Of a stretch of DNA of 64,000 bases, positions 11,561 to 21,321 are shown piece by piece. The stretch lies in assembly GCA_964019055.1 (NCBI GenBank), contig OZ025207.1, positions 3,921,001 to 3,985,000 of the forward strand. Reading direction: 5' to 3'. A program made the translations under genes and the position numbers. Under the pieces are notes generated by a model, which had not been told where the DNA came from, searched no databases, and saw only the letters and a program-made list of their open reading frames with translations. Positions within the stretch are counted from its first letter, which is position 1, and each line of letters opens with the position of its first letter. This DNA is from Anthopleura xanthogrammica (Eukaryota > Cnidaria > Anthozoa > Actiniaria > Actiniidae).

Positions 11561-13627
11561 TCAGACAGAATTTCTTGCAGATCCAACAGAAACCATGATG
11601 GCTTTTAGTTCGGTTCTCATGCAGACAAACTCCCCAATGATGGCCATCAAAGCCACCCAAATAATGTTCACAATCCACCATGTCCAAGACAAGGGAAATC
11701 CAGAATATACACAGCAAAATACTAGATGGATAACAAATGTAGTTGTAGTGAAGTCCAAACACTGGAAGGAAAAATAATAAATATTTTTAAGTGTAAAGAA
11801 AAAATATCTTTACAATATCCATACCTCCCATAGAACGGGAATATTTGAATTTTCAAGGAAAAATGAAGCTATAGGGTAGATCTTCTTCCATATCAGGAAA
11901 TAGTACATAATTATAGCTCCCTTGAAGAGGATTCGTTAGGAGAGAGGAAATATGCTATGCTTGTCACGCACAAAAGTTTCAATGTGAGGCTCCGTACTAA
12001 ATGCTCAGTGATTCTTGAAAGGAGAAAAGTATAAATTTAATTTAGCATGGAGCCTCGTACAGAAACCTTTGTGCATGACAAGCGAAGCATATCTTAGAAT
12101 TAGTGGGCTATTCAACTGGAGAACTTGGAGAGAAACCTGCAAATCAAACTCTGCTCATGTGATAATGACTACAGGAATCAAAGGCTAGAGTGGAGAGGTG
12201 ACTGCACTACTGCTACTCGCTTAACCTTACATGTCCTGTCATGTGACTTTGTCGTTAGGTCACATGACTAAACCCATTTAAGCTCCAATAAAATGGAACT
12301 TCAAGAAATCTGAACTGATGTTAAATTAGATTTGTGAATCAGACAATACTTGTTTACTTACTTGTTTGCCTCTTTTAACAATGAACCATAAAGCCACAGC
12401 ACTGTCGTAAAAAGAAAAACAAGCATAAGAGATGATGAAATTGAAAGAATGATCTTTTAACAGATTTATACGGTCCTTGATGCTGGGCTAGAACATTTTT
12501 TGTGAAAAAATACTCGGCATGTTACAGTGCATTTAGTCACACTGTTGCATAGTTGACGTCAACTAAATTAGATAAGTTACTTACTATTTTAACTGACGTC
12601 ACAAATTTCAATCTACGAGTAAACGGCTACTGAGATCAGGGGGGGAAATAATGATAAAACCGACTGTCTCTTAACACATTCTTTGGTAAAGTAAACCCTC
12701 AGATTTGCATGACGTTTAATTTGCTGCACATTTACTATTTTAGGTGACGTCACCTAAATAGAGTATGTCCGTGAAATACAAATTACTAAATAGCAAAAAA
12801 TAGTGCTAATTAAATAATAGAATTTGTGCAATTTTGTTTTGCCAAATGTTTCACGGATATACTGTTTGCACTCTAGTTATCCAGCTAAGTTAGATAAATT
12901 TATCTAGCTATTCAACAGTGTGACTTAATGCACTCTAGCATCATAATGTCAGTAAACATGAAGTATCACTATAAAATAAATAATAATAATAGTGATAATA
13001 AAAATTCTTACACTTGATGAAAAAATAAGAAACAATAAAATGATTATGAAAGTCTAAGAAAAATAAGCACAGGGTAAATGGTATTTTCGTTCTGAAGACG
13101 TTAGAAAAAAAGAGAAAAAATTCGTGAGCCAAAGGCAAACCTTCATCACAAACCCCTCGAAAAAGGAATAATGAAAAACGTGTCGAAATCAAGCTAAAAA
13201 GAAAACAAAATACCGTTTGTGAAGACAAATCTTCTCAGGATTAAGCCGAGATGTCGAAATCGTAATACCCATAAATTATCGTAAATATTTTTGAAAATCT
13301 CTTACCCGGATAATGAATTAAGGCAAAATGAAGTAATAATAAGCTTTCCTTTTAACGTGGAAGTAGTTATTTGCTGAAAAAGAAAGCAAAATTCGTGAAT
13401 TTTTCAACAACATACTCAACAAAATTTTTCCAACACGTCAACAAAAACGTTCCAAAAAATACCTTATAATTGAAGAATTGATCAAGCGATCGTATTGAAG
13501 TTGACCAATAATCAACTAAGTATATCCAGAACCCTAAAGAGAGATAATATGTACACTGTAGAGCGAAAATTTGAGAAATTATTAAGACAGGATCCCAAAC
13601 ATATGTTCTGAACTGTGTGTTCGCCAT
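11561..13627 (-). CDS. SYS1: SYS1 Golgi trafficking protein
   Basis: Four exons on the - strand (13627-13463, 13373-13306, 12401-12362, 11761-11561) with AG/GT borders and phases 0, 2, 0 join into 157 residues; the human protein is 156. SYS1 is a four-span integral membrane protein of the trans-Golgi that recruits the Arf-like GTPase ARFRP1 (yeast Arl3p) and so golgins to the Golgi. Diagnostic segments are FRTYVWDPVLIISQI in exon 1, SLDQFF at its end, LWFIVKRGKQ across exons 3-4, CLDFT at the start of exon 4 and IIGEFVCMRTELKAI near the C-terminus. Exon 2 is short and was placed from its acceptor after a pyrimidine tract at 13374-13390 and from phase; it yields GKLIITSFCLNSLS. The start is the ATG at 13625-13627, directly facing WRNIP1. 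Introns 2 and 3 hold inverted-repeat elements. Confidence 0.93.
11945..12085. repeat. foldback in SYS1 intron 3
   Basis: ATGCTTGTCACGCACAAAAG and GAGGCTCCGTAC on the left mirror GCATGGAGCCTCGTAC and CTTTGTGCATGACAAGC on the right. It shares the GAGGCTCC core with the hairpin at 9815. Confidence 0.7.
12527..12930. mobile_element. MITE family M6, copy 1, in SYS1 intron 2
   Basis: The ends GTGCATTTAGTCACACTGTT and its inverted match AACAGTGTGACTTAATGCAC flank sub-repeats of TAGTTGACGTCAACTAAAT and TTTAGGTGACGTCACCTAAA. A related copy lies at about 40262-40645. Confidence 0.8.
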
Positions 13628-13837
13628 TTTGAAAACGTAAAGAAGAAACAGGAAATGACGTCATTACTACAGCGCGATATTTGCGGGCTCAGCTAGTTGA
13701 TGTTATCTATGGTAATGTTTGGTTGATAATAAGTAAGTTAACTTTGGGGCTATTTTTGGGGGTTAAAATGAATAGTTTTTGCGGTGATTTTAGTAGGGAG
13801 CTGTTTATATGGTTCTAGTCTATGGTCTTGAGGAGTT
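13628..13837. promoter_or_regulatory. bidirectional SYS1/WRNIP1 promoter with ETS-CRE composite
   Basis: Only 210 bp separate the two start codons. Sequence shows AGGAAATGACGTCATT at 13651-13666, an ETS-type GGAA joined to a perfect CRE palindrome TGACGTCA (13656-13663). No TATA box is evident on either side. CRE and ETS sites are typical of TATA-less bidirectional housekeeping promoters; use here is inferred. Confidence 0.6.
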
Positions 13838-16800
13838 ATGTCGCAATCGAGTTTTGCAGAGTGTCCAATTTGTGCAAAATCTTTTCCAATATCAACAATC
13901 ACCCAGCATGTGGAAGATTGTCTGACAGCATCAGAAACGTCTGGAAAAGTTCCTGACGAAAATACGACTAAGTCAGCTCAAATGGCGACGCAGAAGAAGA
14001 CAGATACACGCAAGTCTTCGTTTTTTAGCCCAGCAAAGAAACCAAGAGATTTGGAAGCAAATTTACAGACGAAAACTACCGAAAAGTTTTCTCCAAAATT
14101 ACAGAAAAGAGATTCGTCGACTTTGGCGGGAAAAACAGACACCTCACCGCCAGGGAAGAGAACCAAGATCGACTCAAAACTTTCAAGTTCAGCATTTTTT
14201 CAAAAAACTAAGGAAAGTAATAGTGCATCATCAGGTAATTTACCCGTTCAAAAGAACCCAAAACTGGTTGACATTCCTAAATCTATGACGGAACCCCGCA
14301 GTAAACTGAGGGGAAAATCTTCCAGAGATGACTTTGTGCCACTTGCCGAAAGAATGAGGCCATGTTCTCTTCATGATTATGTGGGACAGTCAAAGATTTT
14401 GGGAGACAACTGCCTTCTACGTTCTCTTCTGGATGCCAATGAGGTGCCGTCTATGATCCTGTGGGGACCCCCTGGCTGCGGCAAGGTAAAACAACTTACT
14501 ACTTACTACAGGGGCAGATATCCAGGGGGTGTTCTTTGGTGCACCAGACACCCCACAGATAATTCTAAGTACAAATTGCATAAGTGTTATCAGGATTATT
14601 GGTGACATCACTGTATCGTCACTTTTTTTCATTTTGGACACCCCCCCCCCTTGCAAATTCTGGAACGACAGTCCCTGCACTATAACCTTTAATTAGGCTT
14701 CCTTGGGTGTTGGTGAGGATCAATACCACACCATTTTGTTCCCAGTCTTAGCCTAGTTTTCCCATTTCATGAGTCACCATGAATCTGGTCCAGGAAATTA
14801 ATGGCCAGTATAATGATTTCCTATTCCTTTAGACCCCTTTCATGTGACATCATAGCAGCTCAATTTGGAGGGCAAAACAAAAGAATTTCAATCTCCTGAG
14901 AATTAGAACCTATTGTTTTGCCCTCCAAATAGTGCTGCATTATTACATGCTGCAAGGCGTCTATTCTGGTACCTCTTGTGGACAAGACCTATTTTCACCA
15001 GCATCACATATCCCATTCCCCTTGGCTCAAATGCTTATACTTATCCCTTAAGACCCTGTTATGCTGTGCAATTTTCACAGCAACTTTGTCTTGCAACGCC
15101 ATTGTGATAGGCGTTGCTGGAGAATTGCAGGTGTTGTCTTGCAATTTTTTTGTTTCGCGTAGTGTTGCACAAAGAAGAATGCAGTTCTACTTTTCACAAT
15201 GGGTTGCAGAACTGGCAACGCCATTGCTCTGTGTATCACCCTCCAACAGTTTTTCTCACAATTTTAAGGCATATTTTTCAAGTCACTGCAAGTTGTTGAG
15301 ATTGCGTTCCAGTGTAACACCTCACTTCCGCAACCTGCAACACTACATCAGGGCTCGAAATAGCGGCCTGCCAATGGCCAAAAGCCAGGCAAAACTTAAG
15401 GTTTGGCAGGCAAAAATAACAGTGAACTGCCAAATCGAAAATAAAAATAATAAAAAGACAGGCAAAATTTACTGGACTGGCAGGCTATAATTGTTTCCTA
15501 TTTTGAGCCCTGTACATTACAAGCATTGTGAGACAAGTTGCTGAGAAAATTGCAGCGCAACAAACAGGGCCTTTTAAAAATCTTGTTTCTTGAAGAGCTT
15601 AGGGGATGTTCACTTTTAATGGGGGGAGAGGATATGAGATTATCTTGGTAACCCATATATACAAGAGATCTGACCTCCCCCTGACTCCATTGTTGTATAA
15701 GAAATGTGAGTGTTTAGGGAGGGGGGGGGAGCCCCCAAGCTCAGATGCCTATGCAAGTGAACATCATCCAGTTCTACCCTTACCAGGCCTTCTATCTTAA
15801 AGCTACTGTATTGCCATTTATGGGACTAAACATTTAATGTAATACTTTTTCAGACTTCTTTAGCTCACATCATTGCAAATAATGCCAAGAAAAGTGGTCA
15901 ATCAAGGTTTGTAACTTTGTCTGCAACTACCAGTGGTATTAATGATGTCAAGGAAGTGATTAAAGTGGCCAAAAATGAACAGCAGATGTTCAAGCGCAAG
16001 ACTATTCTTTTCATGGATGAAATACATCGATTCAATAAGTCACAGCAGGTATTGGTTTCTTTTATTAGGTTACGACTGGGGTTTGATTCCTGGACTCAGT
16101 GTTCTTATGTGAGTAGAGTTGCTTGTTGGTTCTCTCCTGTGCTTTGAGGGCTTTTTTTCCCAGTTTTCCTCCCTCCACAAAAATTAACTTCTAAATTCCA
16201 ATTCGATCATGGAACAAGGGCCACTTTTAATTGCTACCCACATGCAAAGCAAAGACTATTTCATTTACCTATTTTTTATCTACTGCCAAACTTCTTATAT
16301 CATGACCCTTTATTCTTTAAACTTCGGCTTAATATAGTGGAATACATCTTGACCTTGGCAATCTTGCCAAACATTATTGTGGGTTATCATAAGTTGCATA
16401 AGCACCTCTCCTCAATCTGCACATTTGGCCATTATACCATGGAATTTAATTTGCACATTAGAACATAAATATACAAAATAAATAATTGAGAATTAACAGT
16501 GGCTCTTCTTCCACTGCATTCCAATTGGAATTTAGAAGTTGGTTTTTGCGGAGGAGAGAACCAACAAACAACTCTACTCACAAACAACACTGCTACGCCA
16601 CCAGTGCTTTCATCAAATTATTGTTATAAATGCTCTTTCTTTCTGAACAGGACACCTTTCTTCCTCACGTTGAAAATGGTACAATCGTTCTGATTGGAGC
16701 AACAACAGAAAACCCTTCATTCCAACTGAATACTGCCTTACTGAGTAGATGTAGAGTAATAGTACTAGAGAAACTATCTACAGAGGCACTACAAAGGATT

Positions 16801-18999
16801 CTTGTTAGAGCTGTAATCAGAATGGGATGTGTTATGGAGGATGAAAGTGAGAGTAGTGATTCCAAAGATGACACTTGCACATTGGAACTAGGAAGGTTTG
16901 TACACAATTGTATTTAAAATATCAATTATGTTCACTTGATGATGATGATGATGATGATGGAGGTGGTAGTGGTAGTAGTTGTGGTGGCAACGATGATAAC
17001 AGTGGGCAAAGAATTTTGTAAATCTACACAAAGTATACCTTAGACTCTACACAACCCTTAAAAATCCTAATCTATCTTCTGGAACAACACAACATACCCT
17101 CCTCAGACCCTTCACACTCCTTTGAAATTCTAGTCCCTCTCCACTAACTTGAATTTAAATGTAAGGAAAGACTGGATATTTTACAATGAATGATTGTATT
17201 CCTTTGTGTGTTACCTTCTTCAGTACCACACAAGTTGTTGTACAAAAGGATGCCATAATTGCATTAGCAAACTTCTGCGATGGTGATGCAAGAGCAGCTC
17301 TCAATGGCCTACAACTTGCAGTGCAATCCCAAATTGCAAAAGCACAACAGAATGTATCCAAACAAAGCAATGGACTGGCCTGTGATGCTGAAAAGGAAGA
17401 CACAGAATTGCATAAAGATCATGTAACAGTAAATGTTTCCCACATCAAAGAGGGATTACAAAGAACACATTTACTTTACGACAAGAAGGGAGAAGAACAT
17501 TATAATATTATCTCGGCATTGCACAAGTCCATAAGGGGAAGTGATGCTAATGCTTCATTGTATTGGTTGGCAAGGATGCTTGCTGGTGGGGAAGATCCAC
17601 TATATATTGCTCGCAGGCTTGTAAGGATGGCAAGTGAAGACATTGGTAAGCTGTTCTTAGACCATGTTTACATGGACCAGGTTTCATTTGAAACCCAGAT
17701 ATTTCCTACTTGGTTAGGCCTTGCGTTTACATGACAACGATTGAATATAATGAGACTGCAATGTTCGAAAATGCTGTCTGAGACTATTACTTCATACCTT
17801 TCTCATGTAAATGCTCAACTGTATCATTTTCGACCCAGTTTCATGGTATCATGCTCATTAAATAGTGTTCAAGTGAAACTTGGTCCATGCAAAGGCAGCC
17901 TTAGGCATAGACATGGTTCAATTGTTTCACACACCAATGCAGTCCAGATAGTGTACGGTCAGTCACTGGTCATACAATATCTGGCTCAACATTACTGGTC
18001 AAAATGACCGTCAAGGAAAATTTTTGATCAGCCAAGTTCCAATTCTGGCTGGACATTGTCCATTGACCAGCAGTTATTTCAAGCCCTGCAGTCAATCAAT
18101 TGCTACCTGCATTGGTAGAAAAAGTTCATTACTTTTAACAACTTACTTTAAAGGTTTGGCAGATCCTGAAGCCTTGACGCAGACTGTTGCAGCTTACCAG
18201 GCATGTCATTTTATAGGAATGCCACAATGTGATGTAAGTAACACACTGACTTTGAGTGAGTATACTGTAAAATCAGATGGTGTAACTATTGCTTGTTTGG
18301 GTGGCATGCCGTGGGTGGCATGGACTGCTATGGTGCTGTTTCTTGGTGCTGTGTAGTTTATGCCTGGGTTCATGTGTTTGATTCTCCACTGAACTTCATA
18401 TGTGAGTTGAGTTTGTTTGATGTGTTGTTCTCTCCTTTGCCATGAGGATTTTCTCCAGGTTCTCTGGTTTTCCTCCCTCTATAAAAAGCAACGTGTGAGT
18501 TAAGTGTTGTATGTTGTAAATAGTTAATGTAGTGGTATGTGTGCATTCGTATTTTATAAAAGAAATAAAAAAAAACTGGTTGCTGTGCTGTGCACAGCAC
18601 ACACATACGTTTTCTGTTTCTTCACTCTTATATGGAAGCTATTTCGATTTTGTTTCATACGATTATAAATGCATAAACTCTGTGCATCTGATTTAGATGG
18701 ATACAACAAAATAAATCTATATTTTTGAATTATCGCAGGTTATTCTTGCTCAAGCAGTGGTGTACTTGGCCAGAGCTACTAAATCCATTGAAGTGTACAA
18801 AGCATATAACAATGCACAGAAATGTGTGAAAGAATGGGACGGACCACACCCATCTGTCCCTCTGCATATGAGGAATGCACCAACCAAGATGATGAAAAAC
18901 CTTGGCTACGGAGCTGGATATAAATACAACCCAGACTATGATGAACCTGTCGAACAATCTTACCTTCCTCCTGAAATGGAAAATGTTGACTTCTTTTAA
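13838..18999 (+). CDS. WRNIP1: ATPase WRNIP1 (Werner helicase-interacting protein 1)
   Basis: Six exons (13838-14485, 15854-16048, 16651-16895, 17224-17645, 18154-18233, 18739-18999) join in frame to 616 residues; human WRNIP1 is 665. The family is the eukaryotic relative of yeast Mgs1 and bacterial RarA: a nuclear AAA+ ATPase that binds ubiquitin and works at stalled replication forks. Residues C9, C12, H24 and C28 form the N-terminal UBZ4 ubiquitin-binding finger. A Ser/Lys-rich linker follows to about residue 165. Walker A GPPGCGK-T (210-217) is split by intron 1, Walker B is [10 protein letters not shown] (D271, E272), sensor 1 is GATTENPSF (297-305) and the arginine finger lies in LLSRCR. 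The C-terminal clamp-loader-like domain ends [17 protein letters not shown]...FF. Every catalytic residue is present. Start is the first ATG, preceded by an in-phase stop and facing SYS1. Introns are full of MITEs. Confidence 0.95.
14504..14680. mobile_element. MITE family M8 copy (CAGGGGC..GATCCAGGGGG) in WRNIP1 intron 1
   Basis: It starts ACAGGGGCAGATATCCAGGG with the GTGCACC word and ends CTGGAACGACAGTCCCTGC after a C run. Better copies are at 34094-34277 and 61347-61510. Confidence 0.6.
14831..14963. mobile_element. hairpin MITE, family M1, copy 3, in WRNIP1 intron 1
   Basis: AGACCCCTTTCATGTGACAT start, CAGCTCAATTTGGAGGGCAA arm and inverted TTGCCCTCCAAAT arm, ending GGCGTCTATT. Confidence 0.85.
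15030..15345. repeat. GTTGC-rich foldback (family M9) in WRNIP1 intron 1
   Basis: The segment is saturated with TTGCAACG, CAACGCCATTG, GCGTTGC and TTGCAGGT words in both orientations. Similar texture returns at 58590-59135, 59740-60065, 62510-62725 and 63650-64000. Confidence 0.6.
15349..15513. mobile_element. foldback family M5 copy (AGGGCTCGAAATAGCGGCC)
   Basis: Left end AGGGCTCGAAATAGCGGCC and right end TATTTTGAGCCCTG are inverted. The inside is composed of GCCAGGCAAAA, TTTGGCAGGC and GCCAA words. Confidence 0.75.
16073..16195 (+). mobile_element. SINE family S1 fragment in WRNIP1 intron 2
   Basis: GGTTTGATTCCTGG (B box) is followed by TTGTTGGTTCTCTCCT and GTTTTCCTCCCTCCACAAAA. An inverted partner lies at about 16520-16615, so the two can pair across about 330 bp of intron. 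Confidence 0.7.
16520..16615 (-). mobile_element. SINE family S1 fragment, inverted partner
   Basis: Reversed, it reads AGTGTTGTTTGTGAGTAGAG, TTGTTGGTTCTCTCCTCCGC and AACTTCTAAATTCCAATT, matching 16110-16205. It ends about 35 bp before WRNIP1 exon 3. Confidence 0.68.
17663..17915. mobile_element. MITE family M7 copy in WRNIP1 intron 4
   Basis: ATGTTTACATGGACCAGGTT and TTTCATTTGAAACC on the left are mirrored by GTTCAAGTGAAACTTGGTCC and ATGC on the right. Relatives lie at 60612-60850 and 63553-63650. Confidence 0.7.
17960..18092. mobile_element. foldback family M5 copy in WRNIP1 intron 4
   Basis: It is rich in CTGGTCA, GGCTGGACATTG and TTGACCAGCAG words and ends GCAGTTATTTCAAGCCCTG, the usual M5 terminus. 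It stops about 60 bp before exon 5. Confidence 0.65.
18295..18570 (+). mobile_element. SINE family S1 copy in WRNIP1 intron 5
   Basis: The head has GGGTTCATGTGTTTGATTC; the body has GATGTGTTGTTCTCTCCTTT, CTCTGGTTTTCCTCCCTCTA and GTTAAGTGTTGTATGTTG; the tail ends in AGAAATAAAAAAAAA. The best relative is at 46430-46710. Confidence 0.75.
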
Positions 19000-19013
19000 A
19001 GAGTGATAGGAAT

Positions 19014-19268
19014 AGACCCTTTTAGAATATGGCGCCGGAAGACGTCAAGCAAGAATTGGCTGTCTTATTATCTATTTCTTACATGGTTGATGGTTGGAGA
19101 ACCTTTTTATCAATTACAAACAGCTATCCACATGAAAAAATCTGAAAAAAATATGTCAGTCTACATGAACTCGGAAGAGTCCAAACAACTAGGTTTCACT
19201 CACAACATCCAGGACATCCCAGGACCTATCCTCGTTTGACATCATGGGCACCATATTCGAAAAGGGTC
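19014..19268. mobile_element. MITE in WRNIP1 3' UTR region (AGACCCTTTT termini)
   Basis: AGACCCTTTTAGAATATGG and the inverted CCATATTCGAAAAGGGTCT bound about 255 bp. The duplicated WRNIP1 piece at 36118-36360 continues past this point without the element, so it is an insertion. Confidence 0.8.
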
Positions 19269-19339
19269 TGTTGGTGGTAGTGCATGGGCATATGTGTAAT
19301 CTGGATATTACATCTGGATATTACATGTAATAAAGGTGT

Positions 19340-19890
19340 AATAAAGGTGTTAAATCCCGGGGGGCTCTCCGATTGGAAAAGGGCAGGGATGCTTGTCATG
19401 CTTCTAGGGCTTCCAAATCTGAGATTTGGTACCCCTTAAGGTGTCACAATTCTAAAAGGACCACCAGAGAGTAAGCCAGTACCTCTTAGGGTGTTTGTCA
19501 GGTAATATGATACCCCAAGATTAAATAGTAATAGCCAGAATCACAGCTGTAATTCAGGATATATATTTTTCTACTTCATCATCTGACCTCTGTCATTTAG
19601 TATTCATAGATAATTGAGTAAATAGACCTCATCGGCTTGGGTGTAATGTTGTCCCATTTCAGACCACGTGTCATTCTCTTGAGAATAAGATTCTTTGTTT
19701 GAGTTGTATCCATATACATGTGTCTTCTCATGCGCAACCGTTAAACAATGAAATGATATTCTTGGGAATGACACGTGGTCTGAAATGGGACAACATTACA
19801 CTTAAGCTGATGAGGTCTATTGTTTTAGAATTGGTACCTTTTAGGGGTAAAAATCATTAGTTGCCACGCCCACCTGGATAGGATTCAACT
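19340..19890. mobile_element. composite of a GGTACC-rich repeat with a nested MITE
   Basis: Left part (19350-19620) has CCCGGGGGGCTCTCCGAT, TTTGGTACCCCTTAAGGTGT and AGTACCTCTTAGGGTGT. The right part resumes at 19822 with TTGGTACCTTTTAGGGGTAA. The M2 MITE 19622-19821 lies between. A relative of the outer repeat is at 21945-22180. Confidence 0.6.
19622..19821. mobile_element. MITE family M2, copy 1
   Basis: The ends ATAGACCTCATC and GATGAGGTCTAT are inverted, with long arms containing TCAGACCACGTGTCATTCTC and its reverse complement. Other copies are at 49196-49382 (rearranged) and 61092-61299. Confidence 0.87.
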
Positions 19891-20311
19891 ACATTTTAGT
19901 GGGCATCAAAATTTTCGGCGAACATGCCCGCCCTATTATATATGGGTGTTAAAGCAGGCATTAAGTTTACTAAAAAGATTAACAATAAGTGAAAATTTAG
20001 GCATTCTTTCATTTCAGGAAAGCGAAGAAAAAAAGGAGAATGATGTTTCCTTTGCATGAATAACATCACAAATCTGTTCACTCGACATGTTAGCATTGGT
20101 CAGTAAAAAATACATACACACATTTCTCCGATGTCTTGCGTCATACTGTAAACTGGAATATTGAATGACATCAATGATGAAAAATAGTATCAGAAAATTG
20201 ACATAATTTTCTCCATCGTAATTGATTAACATCGTGTAAAAGTGGTCCAATAGTTGTGTCCGTACAGTAATGTATTTTGCATAAACAGAAATAGAATACT
20301 CACAAGCTGAA

Positions 20312-20830
20312 TTAGTATAAAGCAGATTTCGTAGGAGAGTGAAAAGTCGCGGCACACGGCATGGTTACAGCGCGGCGCAGACACAGAACTGAATGTCGAA
20401 TGTTTTCATACACGGCACTGACACGGTCACGGCAAGGCGCGCGGTCCGTGCTGCGTAAGTTTTACATAGTCTTACGAAAACTGCTCTATAATGAATTGAA
20501 CGGAAGAAAAATAGGGATGTGGCTCTGATGCCCTGGTTCGACTAGTCTGGTCCCTTCCCTTTACAACTGGTCTTATATCTGTAAAATAGATTGTACACTC
20601 GTACAGTATGGCATAAGACATGGAAGTCAGTGGCCGCAAAAGCCCACGCTAGAGCAGTTTTCGCATGAACATGAAAAACGTACGGCGCGAACCGCGCCTT
20701 GCCGTGACCGTGTTAATGCCGTGCCGTGTATGAAAGCGTTCGACTTTGGGTGTCCTCGCCGCGCCATAACAGTGCCGTACGTGCACGTGTATCGTGGCTT
20801 TTCACACTCAAACAAAATCTGCTCTAAATT
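20312..20830. mobile_element. large foldback with about 170-bp CACGGC-rich arms
   Basis: The left arm (about 20320-20500) contains GGCACACGGCATGG, CATACACGGCACTGACACGG and TCACGGCAAGGCGCG. The right arm (about 20650-20828) is its reverse complement with CCGTGCCGTGTATG, GCCTTGCCGTGACC and GCGCCATAAC. The loop is about 150 bp. GC content is well above its surroundings. No coding potential. Confidence 0.85.
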
Positions 20831-20842
20831 CCAATTAGATCT

Positions 20843-20897
20843 GTGAGCTAGCTGTTCCCTGACTTTGATCAGATCAGAGGTTGTTTCGGCGTGTTGA
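20843..20897 (-). repeat. single copy of the 57-bp unit of the 46754 minisatellite
   Basis: CCTGACTTTGATCAGATCAG and AGGTTGTTTC match the reverse complement of the unit tandemly repeated at 46754-47042. The rest of 20898-21321 contains a G run near 21080-21097 and nothing recognised. Confidence 0.65.
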
Positions 20898-21321
20898 TCA
20901 AATTTGAAGTAACTGGGGTCTGTTTTTCACACCCTCGTCCTTGGCCCCACCCAAATCCTTAAAATCGTCTTATTCATGGATACAGTGATGCCAGATCACA
21001 GAATCAGTTTGATATGGGGGTGCTCCAAGTTTAGCGCATTCACAAATAAACCGCATGTTTCAAAGACGGGTGGGAAGGGGGGAGGGGGGGGGGGGGGTGT
21101 AATTCCGTCCTGTCCTATAAATAAAGTTTTTGAGAAATTCGCTTAAAAGACATTGCCAGAACCTTGCACTCAGATCATAGATATTCTAAAAGAAAACGGA
21201 AATACAAATAATAGACAGCTCAGCATTACTTTATTTGTTTAAGATGCTTATGCACTATTCTGGGTTTTTGTGTGTGTGTGTGTGTAGATAAAATCTATTT
21301 GTTGGGTTTCCTGTGTACCAG

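Noticed and set aside
13005..13050. Candidate SYS1 exon on the - strand after TTTTTCTTAG
   Set aside because: Its donor options give phase 0 or 1 whereas exon 3 needs phase 2; the exon at 13306-13373 fits phase and family sequence.
12941..13228. 95-codon open frame on the - strand
   Set aside because: Lies within SYS1 intron 2; the real exons 2 and 3 flank it and join in phase without it.
14978..15490. 170-codon + strand frame in WRNIP1 intron 1
   Set aside because: Falls on M9 and M5 foldback sequence between exons 1 and 2; no domain.
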